Origin: Rana temporaria
Taxonomy: Eukaryota > Chordata > Amphibia > Anura > Ranidae
Direction: 5' to 3'
Assembly: GCF_905171775.1 (NCBI RefSeq)
Contig: NC_053489.1
Location: 397,957,483-398,021,482, forward strand
DNA length: 64,000 bases
Shown: positions 56,351-64,000 of the stretch, piece by piece
How positions within the stretch are numbered: the stretch's first letter is position 1
How the letters are laid out: each line of letters begins with the position of its first letter
The notes under the pieces: generated by a model
Database searches by the model: none
The model's input: the letters and a program-made list of their open reading frames with translations, nothing else
What the model was told of the DNA's origin: nothing
Program-made: the position numbers and the translations under genes

Positions 56351-57369
56351 TCGTACCCGCAGAATAATGTGTACATACGAAAAAATTAAAGCACCTAAAT
56401 ACGAAAACTACAGGATTACGAATGAGCCGCATAACGAACAACCGCAAATAAGAACGAACGACAAAAGATTTGTTCACACGACATCCACAACAAGATTTGC
56501 ATTCTGTATCCTGTTTGAAACCCCTCTCTGCTCGTATCCTCAGCCGTATGTTCACACAACATCCACAACAAAAGATTTGCACTATCTATCTTGTTTGAAT
56601 CCCTTCTCTGTTCGCATCCTCAGTCGTATGCTCACACGACATCCACAACAAAAGACCCGCACCCTGTATTTTGAATTCCTTTTTTCTGTTCGTATTTTGG
56701 ATTCAACAGAATGCAAATCTTTTGCCACAGATGTCACACAAACACACGACCGAAAACACCAAAAGAAAAAGGACCCAAAACACAGAATGCAAATCCCTTG
56801 CCACAGATGTAATTTTCGTTTTTTTGAATGGGCAGTGAGTGTAGTTAGTAAAGCAGCTTCTCTTTTGTGCTGAGTAGTACAGTAAAGCCAAATAAACTTT
56901 TCTGTGGATTTTCATCTAAAGGGAGATCAGTTGGCCAGACTTTTGAACCCAAAAATGGTTTTCTGATGGAGTTTAAAAACGAACAAATTTTCTGAGAACG
57001 AACGGAAAACGATCGTTTTTATGTTTGTTGTTAAAAAAGTCTGACCAAGTGTATGGGGCTTAACAATCGTTAATATGGCTTCGCTGCTATCAACACAGAA
57101 TGCAAATCATTGACGAAAATTCACGAAAATTATTGTCTAACAAGTAACGAACATGAATTAAACAGAATAACGAACCATCCCGCATGTACGAAAATAAAAC
57201 GGTAACGAAAATACGAAACGATCGGAATACGAAAAAATCTCGTCGTACGAAAAACGAACGGGAACGAACAGGAAAACGTGCGTCTTACGAAAAACGAACG
57301 GAAACGAACCTACGGAACGATACAAAACAGAACAAAAAAAAACAAAAAAAAATTCTGTGCACATGTCTA
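56351..57369. mobile_element. second copy of the AGACATGTGC element (left-truncated)
   Basis: The interior is full of AAATACGAAAAY phrases like 42300-43190 and the right end GTGCACATGTCTA is at 57357-57369. A TWA MITE-like insertion at about 56885-57063 (AAACTTTTCTGTGGATTTTC ... GTATGGGGCTTAA) matches that at 42687-42866 of the other copy. Repeats of CACACGACATCCACAACAAA occur at 56475, 56554 and 56634. Confidence 0.5.
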
Positions 57370-58094
57370 ATATATACATATATTACATAGAAAAAATTCA
57401 ACTTAAACAATATTTACAACTCAAGTGACTGAAATTATTACAAATGGAGAGGGGGAGACAAGAAAAAGGGGAGGGCCATGCAACTGTGTAATTTAACAAA
57501 GCAGCTATATGTTACTTACAACCAATAAGATCTGTAGATAGTGTCCTGTCTCAGTATGGAGATACGCCAAAAAGGAGAACGCTGTATATGGAGACCAATG
57601 TCTCTGTATTCACAAGGAGGATATACATATGTAGCCTACCAAAAAGGTCCACGCCTGGGAAAGGAAGAAAAAAAAACGGAGGGGGAGGGGGGGAGAAACA
57701 ATGTGTATCATTATTTCTTGAATTTAAAGGGCTGAATAAGAGCGCATATTTGCAGAAAAATGGGGGGTAATACAGCCCCATAGAGCTGGTAATCCAAAAA
57801 TGGAGAGCGACTTACCAGATATGGAGATTCGCATAAGGAAAAGTATGCATGTGCCAAAAAGGAAACCAAATTTCCATCCACAAGGAGTAAAACTACCCAG
57901 CTTTTCCTATGATTAAGGAAGAGTGGATTGCTGGGTGATAGAAGGCAGTAATCACTATAAAAAGAGAGTTTGAAAAATATATATAAATGAAATGCATGGC
58001 AAGTACTTTGTGAATCATGTACTTGCCTCGCTAACTTACGGCGGCATAGTGTAAACACGATACACTACGCCACCGCAAAGTTAGGGCGGTCTTT
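57370..58094. other. unassigned non-coding sequence
   Basis: Nothing recognisable apart from a short purine run near 57660-57695. Confidence 0.35.
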
Positions 58095-58424
58095 GTGAAT
58101 CCACCTATATGAAAGTCTATGGGACACAGACTTAAAATATAAGGCTTATATGCAAGTTATTGACCATAAAAGGGAGGAGGAGGAGGAGGACATGGGATGG
58201 TACTGGAGGAGGAGTACATGGGAGTGGAGGAGGAGGACATGGGATGGGACTGGAGGAGTACATGAGATGGGACTGGAGGAGGAGGATATGGGATGGGACT
58301 GGAGGAGCAGGACATGGGATGGGACTGGATGATGTAATACAATTTTTTTTTTTCAAAAAAGATCGTTTTTACTGCAGTGATTTTAATTATGCTTAAAGTG
58401 AAACAATAAAAATGAAAAATTCCT
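58095..58424. repeat. part of a foldback-family copy with an internal minisatellite
   Basis: AAGTCTATGGGACACAGAC, ATATGCAAGTTATTG and CAGTGATTTTAATTATGCTT with AAAGTGAAACAATAAAA match 29515-29735 of the large foldback. Between them, where that copy has about 60 bp, lies a minisatellite (58165-58330) of GAGGAGGACATGGGATGGGACTG units. Confidence 0.6.
58165..58330. repeat. 25-30 bp minisatellite (purine-rich strand)
   Basis: Five to six units of GGAGGAGGACATGGGATGGGACT. The same unit in reverse complement makes up the array at 59960-60780. Confidence 0.9.
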
Positions 58425-59641
58425 TTAACCTCTTGACCACCGCCCCATGTCAAAAAGACGTCCTCCTTTTTAAAGTTGAATATCTCGATAACGGCAGCAG
58501 CTGCTGCCACAACCGAGATATTCATCTTTGCAGGGGGCGGTGGTGTACACGATAACGGCGGTCTCCGCGGCGGATTCGCCGCGAGATCGCCGTTATCGGT
58601 GGCGGGAGAGGGGCCCCCCCCCCCTCCCGCCGCTCTCCCGCGCTCTCCGCCGCTTACCGGAGCCGTCGGTAGCGGCGGAGGGGATCCGATGTGTCCGGCA
58701 GCTGAGCGGGGACGGGACTGAAGGAGAAATCTCCTTCACCCGTCCTCATAGCTCTGCTGGGCGGAAGTGACGTCAAAACGTCAGTCCCGCCCAGCCTCTT
58801 AAAGAAACATTTTTTTTTTTGTCATTTGAAAAAATGACATTTTTTTTTTTTTATTTATTTTTTTGCATTTAAGTCTAATTATGAGATCTGAGGTCTTTTT
58901 GACCCCAGATCTCATATTTAAGAGGACCTGTCATGCTTTTTTCTATTACAAGGGATGTTTACATTCCTTGTAATAGGAATAAAAGTGATCAATTTTTTTT
59001 ATTTTATTTTTTTCAGTGTAAAAAATTATAAAACTAAATAAAAATAAATAAGAAAACCAAAAAAAAAATTTTTAAAGCGCCCCGTCCCGACGAGCTCGCG
59101 CGCAGAAGTAAACGCATACGCGAGTAGCGCCCGCATATGAAAACGGTATTCAAACCACACAAGTGAGGTATCGCCGCGATCGTTAGAGCGAGAGCAATAA
59201 TTCTAGCCCTAGACCTACTCTGCAACTCAAAAAATGCAACCTGTAGAATTTTTTAAACGTCGCCTATCGAGATTTTTAAGGGTAAAAGTTTGACGCCATG
59301 CCACGAGCGGGCGCAATTTTTAAGCGTGACATGTTGGGTATCATTTTACTCGGCGTAACATTATCTTTCACAATATATAAAAAAATTGGGCAAAATGTAT
59401 TGTTGTCTTATTTTTTAATTCAAAAAAGTGATTTTTATCCAAAAAAAGTGCGCTTGTAAGACCGCTGCGCAAATACGGTGTGACAAAAAGTATTGCAATG
59501 ACTGCCATTTTATTCCCTAGGATGTCTGCTAAAAAAATATATATAATGTTTGGGGGTTCTGATAAATTTTCTAGCAAAAAAATTGTGATTTTCACATGAA
59601 GGAGAGAAGTGCCAGAATTTACCTGGTGGGCAAGTGGTTAA
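58425..59641. mobile_element. TTAA-flanked element of the TTAACCACTTGA family
   Basis: It opens TTAACCTCTTGACCACCGCC and closes GTGGGCAAGTGGTTAA (TTAA 58425-58428 and 59638-59641). It contains hairpins such as GCAGCAGCTGCTGC (58495) and GATCGCCGTTATCG/CGATAACGGCGGTC. Its interior matches 46467-48260 in the opposite order. It inserted at a TTAA of the foldback copy; the unoccupied site is seen at 29724-29733 (ATTCCTTTAA). No transposase. Confidence 0.75.
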
Positions 59642-59959
59642 ATATGGTGAAACTAAAAAAACATATCTAAACATATCTAAAAATGAAATTGCTCAAAAAT
59701 GTAACGTTACGTTCATGTGATAGCTGCCCCTTTAAGTGTGAAACACACTAAATGTTAAATAGAACATATAAGGTAGGTGCTATCCCACTCAATACCTCAA
59801 ATTAGTGTATAATGGGATCCAGGGCAGCCATCAGAAATTTTTTGGGCCCCTTACACAGCTTTAGACCTGGGCCTCCCTGGGCCTGACTACCAAAATTTCC
59901 TAGGGCCCGTCCACTCGCCGTCCCACCAAATCCACCCACCAGCCGCCCCACCAAGTCTC

Positions 59960-60780
59960 ATTCCATGTCCTCCTCCTTCTCCAGTCCCATCCACCCAACC
60001 TATGTCGTCCTTGTCCTCCTCTTCCATCCCATGTCCTCCTCCTCAATCATTCTATGTCCTTCTACTCCTCCTTTACCATTCCCTCCATCCCATGTGCTTT
60101 TTCTCCTCCATCCCTTGTCCTCTTCCTCCTCCAGTCCCATTCCACATCCCATGTTTTCCTCCTCCTCCTCCTGTCCCATCCCCATCCCCATCCCATGTCC
60201 TCCTCCTCATCCAGTCCCATCCCATGTCCTGCTCCTCCAGTTCCATTTCATGTCCTCCTCCTCCAGTCACATCCCATGTACTCCTCCTCCAGTACCATCC
60301 CACGTTCTCCTCCTCCTCCATCCCATGTCCTCCTCCTTCAGTCCCATCGCATGGCCTCCTCCTCCAGTCCCATCCCATCTCCTCCTCCTCCAGTCCCATC
60401 ACATCTCCTCCGCCTCCAGTCCCATCGCATGGCCTCCTCCTCCATTCCCATCGCATGACCTCCTCCTCCATTCCCATCGCATGGCCTCCTCCTCCAGTCC
60501 CATCCCATGTCCTCCTCCTCCAGTCCCATTGCAGGGCCTCCTCCTCCAGTCCCATTTCCTCCTCCTCCAGTCCCATCCCATGTACTCCTCCTCCAGTCCC
60601 ATCAGAGGGCCTCCTCCTCCAGTCCCATCAGAGGGCCTCCTCCTCCAGTCCCATCCCATGGCCTCCTCCTCCAGTCCCATGTCCTCCTCCTCCAGTCCCA
60701 TCCCATCCCATGTCCTCTTCCTCCATCCCATGTCTTCCTCCTCCAGTCCCATCCCATGTCCTCTTCCTCCAGTCCCATAT
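59960..60780. repeat. 24-27 bp minisatellite (CCTCCTCCTCCAGTCCCATC type)
   Basis: About 30 units with variants (CATGT, CATGG, CATCT, AGAGGG endings). It is the reverse complement of the small array at 58165-58330. Open frames on both strands, up to 279 codons, are artefacts. Confidence 0.95.
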
Positions 60781-60854
60781 CATGGACAACAAGACAGGAA
60801 ATGAGGGAAAATCTCAGTGAGGACATAGCCAGCAATATACAAATGCACAGAAAA

Positions 60855-61070
60855 TCAGAGACTGTGGATGGATTACAGTAGATAACCAGAGACTACGGAT
60901 AGATTACAGGAGATAACCAGAGACTACGGATGGATAACAGGAGATAACCAGAGACTGCGGATGAATAACAGGAGATAACCAAAGACTGCGGAGGGATTAC
61001 AGGACATAACCAGAGCCTGCGGGTGGATTACAGGAGATAACCTGAGACTGCGGATGTAACATACTACAGG
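60855..61070. repeat. 29-30 bp minisatellite (AACCAGAGACTGCGGATGGA type)
   Basis: Seven diverged units of ATAACCAGAGACTACGGATG plus a TTACAGGAG spacer. Confidence 0.9.
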
Positions 61071-62580
61071 AGATGATCAAGTAGCCATTTTTAAAAGTTT
61101 ACCTTTCAGCAACGCACAGCTATACAGGGGGGGGTAAACAACAGGGAGGGTTTAACCATTTAGCACAACAGTGAGGCAGTGTATATGGGCAGAAACACCT
61201 ACCTGGCCAGCCAGGCTCACCTCCCAGGGATGGGGTTCTCAGCAACTGGGGGCAGGACTCTTAGCGATCAGGAGGCTTCCAGGACATACAGGCTGCATGG
61301 GGTAGGGCAGGGCAGGCTCAGAGCGTCAGTGGAGCTCTTGGCCCCGCCCCTCCCTGCTGACAGAGCCTCCCTCAGTCAAGCCCAATAGCCCTGGCCAGTG
61401 TTCCCTGGTGGTCGGGCGGTGTAATAGCATGGCAGGCTCAGGCAGCACACAACACAGCTGGTATGTCAGTGCCAAGTGCGGCGATGGCGGCGCAAAGAGC
61501 GACACTAGTTAGCGCAGTGCACACATAGCTTTTTCTTCTGAATTGGCATTTGTACCGCTCCCTGCTGGAGCTGACCCAGCCTCCGGCGGGGCCCCTTGGA
61601 ATGCCAGGGCCCCTTACATTTGTACTGGCTGTACCCCCCTGATGGTGGCCCTGATGGGACCATCTATTTTTATACCACAAAGGTGACACATAAAAACAAT
61701 GGGCCAGATTCACAAAGCACTTACGCCGACTTATCTAGAGATGAGCGGCGTAATTCAAAAATGCGCCGCGCGTATCTTTGCGCCGTATCCTCAAAACGAA
61801 ATACGCCTGAAAACCATATTTTTCCGTCCGACGTAAAACGATTACACCGGCGCATCTTGAATACGCTAGACACACCATTGTTTTTCTATGCTAATATGCA
61901 AATGAGGGAGATACGGCGATCCACAAAAGTACGCTTGTGCGGCGTAGGCTACGCCCTGTGCGCATCTGCTAGTTTCACGGTGTAAAGTTACACCTTATAA
62001 AATCGGCCCTAACTTTACACCAGCCGTGTAAATGTCAGCTAAAGCAACACCGTTAGGGAAGAGCTGAGCACACACACTTGCAGGACAACAATCTGTATGC
62101 CAACATGCCAGGGGCATCCATGCTCATAGCTATACTAGTGACTTTAGTAACCGAGGGTACACCCTCTTCTGAGGGAACAGCAGCCAGGAGACGCCTCGCA
62201 GAATGCATCTTTGCACAGTAAACACTCACATTAATCATGGCACAATGAGAATGCATGCATGCACACCCACTGTGGTCCCTAGCACAGACACATCACATCC
62301 TCATCGAATTGGATTAGACCCAAGTACCCCCACAGTACTAGGGAGCAGCAACGCCCCACCACTGCTCCAATTATGTTACTGTGCATTCATACACCATTCA
62401 CATGGACCTGGGATCACTTCTCCCTGGTCCTGGGGAACCCTACTCCACCACAACTGAGGGTGACACCCCTTTTCAGACAGGAATGTCACCACCACGTTCA
62501 TAGATCATTCACACACATAAAACATATCATAATCACAGTATAATAAAAAAACAAACCAAAAAAAAAAAGTACATCCAATA

Positions 62581-63900
62581 TTAACGTTGGCGGCGTGAGC
62601 TACGCCTGGGCCGGCCACGGGCACGGCCACGGCCAACCAGGGGAGACTCATGGGGGGGAGCAGGGGTAGGAGGAGCCTCCCCTGGTGACTGTCCTCCTGC
62701 TGGCCTGCCCTCAAAGGCCACGGCGATCCTGTTTAGACCCACAGTGAGGGCAGCCGTATTGGCCTGGACAGCCTGGGTGTTTGCGTGGACAGCCTGGGTC
62801 AGGGCACTCACCTCCAGGGTCACGCCTGCTGTGGCGGTCTGCAGGTCACAAATGCAAGTTATGACCGCCAAGGAGTTTGTGCCCACATCACTGACTGAGT
62901 CCTTAATTGAGCCCAGGCTGTCCTCCATCTGGGCCAAAGTCCGGGTGACCTGACCCAGATGTTGGGTCTGTCGGGCCTGGTCCCTCTGCAGATTGGCTGG
63001 CAGGAACTCGGCCACTCCCCTGGTCTTATGGGTGGCCTTCCTGCCTGCAGCTGAGGCTTGTGGCCTGGGAGGAGGGGAGAGAGAGACCCTTGGGGGGGAG
63101 CCCTGTTGGGGGAGGAGTGGGAGGGGCTACCCCTGATGGAGGCCTGACAGCTGCCAGCCTAAGGGGTAGCCTCAGGGGTAGCCTCAGGGGGAGCATCATC
63201 CCAAGACAAAAGGATTTCCCTGGCAAGGTCCATCCGATCATCCACAACCTCCCCCCCCTCATCCTCCTCCCCCTCAACCTCCTCCTGAGGTGAGGTGTGG
63301 CCACTCCCCTCCCCTGAGGTCTCCTGCCCTTCTTGGGGCTCTTCTGCAGCCTGTTGTCCGGGGGTTGGTGCAGACTGTCCTGATGGCCCAGCAATCTCCT
63401 GGCCATCTGTGGATGACACAAAACATTCACAGGTTGGAGGATCCACACACATGGCACATATTCCCTTCCCCCACCCACACATGCTACACACCAGATAGAA
63501 AAAAAAAACGTACCTGTCCTCACGGCCTCATCAGAGTCAAAGCCAGGCAGGCCCACCACCTGCTGGCTTTGGAAGCACCGGGCCACCGCACGCTCCTCCT
63601 CAGTCCACCTTAGGGTGCAGGGTGGGCCTCCTCCAGTGCCCCTGGCATGGGCAGTTATCTTGGCCATCTTGTTACGGACCAAACTCCTCAGATCATTGAT
63701 CTTCTTACAGATCCCACTGGGGGTCCTTGTCCCCCCCCTCCGCATTGATCTCATCCGTAATCTGATGATCACCTTCTTCCTGGCCGGGGGGGTATCCCAG
63801 CTCTCAAGGCCATGTAAATATCGCCCAAATCGGGTGATGGCCCTGGCAAGTATTTGCTTTTCTCGCACCAAAAATTCAACTTTTGTCTCTTTGGTGCCAT
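62581..63900 (-). pseudogene. Myb/SANT-like accessory protein of a PIF/Harbinger element (two exons)
   Basis: The minus strand opens with ATG at 63898-63900 (MAPKRQKLNF), then a one-base slip at a T-run leads into VREKQILARAI and further TPPARKKVIIRLR, CKKINDLRSLVRNKMAKI, ARGTGGGPPCTLRWTEEE and VVGLPGFDSDEAV. This layout is that of the Myb/SANT-like proteins that accompany Harbinger transposases and help them enter the nucleus and bind the ends. Exon 1 ends at 63514 with a donor GTACG; the acceptor TCCACAG precedes 63406, giving a 107-bp intron (63407-63513). Exon 2 reads DGQEIAGPSGQ, an acidic EEVEGEEDEGGE block, a stop at 63159-63161, a frameshift at a run of seven C, then a coiled-coil-like stretch (LQRDQARQTQHLGQV, VTRTLAQMEDSL, TQAVHANTQAVQANTAAL) and a basic RGRARGRPRRSSRRQR tail ending at 62581. 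The defects make it a pseudogene, but few, so the copy is fairly recent. Confidence 0.7.
63407..63513 (-). other. intron of the Myb-like accessory gene
   Basis: GT (63513-63512) to AG (63408-63407) with a pyrimidine-poor tract. Joining the exons gives G|AT, an aspartate codon, and keeps exon 2 open into DGQEIAGPSG. Read through, the intron gives low-complexity cysteine-rich translation, supporting removal by splicing. Confidence 0.6.
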
Positions 63901-64000
63901 CTCACCCAACACTCAGCACCAAACACACACAAAAAACAAACAGAACAAACAAACAAACACAAATACACACAGAACAAACAGACACAAAAAGACACAGAAC

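Larger units (their letters stand above)
59820..61653. mobile_element. hAT-type non-autonomous element with two minisatellites
   Basis: The termini are CAGGGCAGCCATCAG and CTGATGGTGGCCCTG. The 8-bp flanks are ATGGGATC (59812-59819) and ATGGGACC (61654-61661), matching at seven positions. GGGCCCCTTACA near 59852 has a related GGGCCCCTTACATTTG near 61607 in the same orientation. No hAT transposase is visible; the long plus-strand frames here come from the minisatellite. Confidence 0.7.
61701..64000 (-). mobile_element. PIF/Harbinger-type element, left part, running off the window
   Basis: It starts GGGCCAGATTCACAAAGCAC, the terminus seen on the MITE at 49305. Subterminal TACGCCGACTT and CGCCGTATC phrases also match that family. 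It contains the Myb-like accessory gene on the minus strand. The transposase gene and the other terminus are not in the window; they would lie beyond 64000 if the element is complete. Confidence 0.6.

Noticed and set aside
59965..60881. 279-, 272- and 167-codon frames
   Set aside because: Products of the CCTCCTCCAGTCCCATC minisatellite.
60855..61070. CRISPR-like array
   Set aside because: The units are contiguous tandem repeats without unique spacers and the genome is eukaryotic.

Overview
This window looks like repeat-dense nuclear DNA from an amphibian, most likely a true frog (Ranidae) or a close relative. That reading rests on three things: vertebrate-style non-coding composition with no operons, the mix of transposon classes, and several repeat termini that I recognise from ranid genomes from memory, without a database search. 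I found no host protein-coding gene, rRNA or functional tRNA. Nearly all coding-like sequence is decayed transposon protein, and most long open frames are accidental, lying in microsatellites, minisatellites and purine-rich tracts.

Layout. 0-13 kb: the end of a TTAA-flanked element, PIF/Harbinger-type MITEs with TTA or TAA target duplications, part of a large foldback family, and two hAT elements with perfect 8-bp duplications (8.95-9.86 and 10.2-12.3 kb, the second heavily nested). 12.6-14.6 kb: a Tc1 transposase relic split by a TTAA MITE, followed by (TA)n/(GATA)n. 16-19.4 kb: an L1-type LINE inserted in a gypsy LTR and itself hit by two MITEs. 21-25 kb: several MITEs, including one with long palindromic arms and a 21-bp minisatellite. 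26-28.8 kb: the 3' end of a Ty3/gypsy element with a chromodomain, carrying two solo LTRs. 29.5-33 kb: a giant foldback repeat with an L2/CR1-type LINE inside its left arm. 33.6-34.1 kb: a Penelope-like fragment. 36-38 kb: an AT-rich foldback family with a tRNA-derived SINE at its centre. 38.2-41.8 kb: a second foldback, one arm of which received a nearly complete piggyBac element. 42-46 kb: MITEs and an element with an apparent 9-bp duplication. 46.3-48.9 kb: a mariner carrying a 1.8-kb TTAA element. 49-51 kb: a CR1-like LINE 3' end, another MITE and a hammerhead-like motif. 53-55.4 kb: a DIRS-like element with inverted termini. 56-61.7 kb: more nested elements and two minisatellites. 61.7 kb to the right edge: part of a larger PIF/Harbinger element with its two-exon Myb-like accessory gene.

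Functional reading. The window is a layered transposon graveyard in which target duplications give the order of many insertions. The most useful points are a piggyBac copy with all three catalytic aspartates and an intact empty site in the opposite foldback arm, a hammerhead-ribozyme-like motif with a complete core, and a Harbinger-type accessory gene whose element shares its terminus with a MITE 12 kb away.
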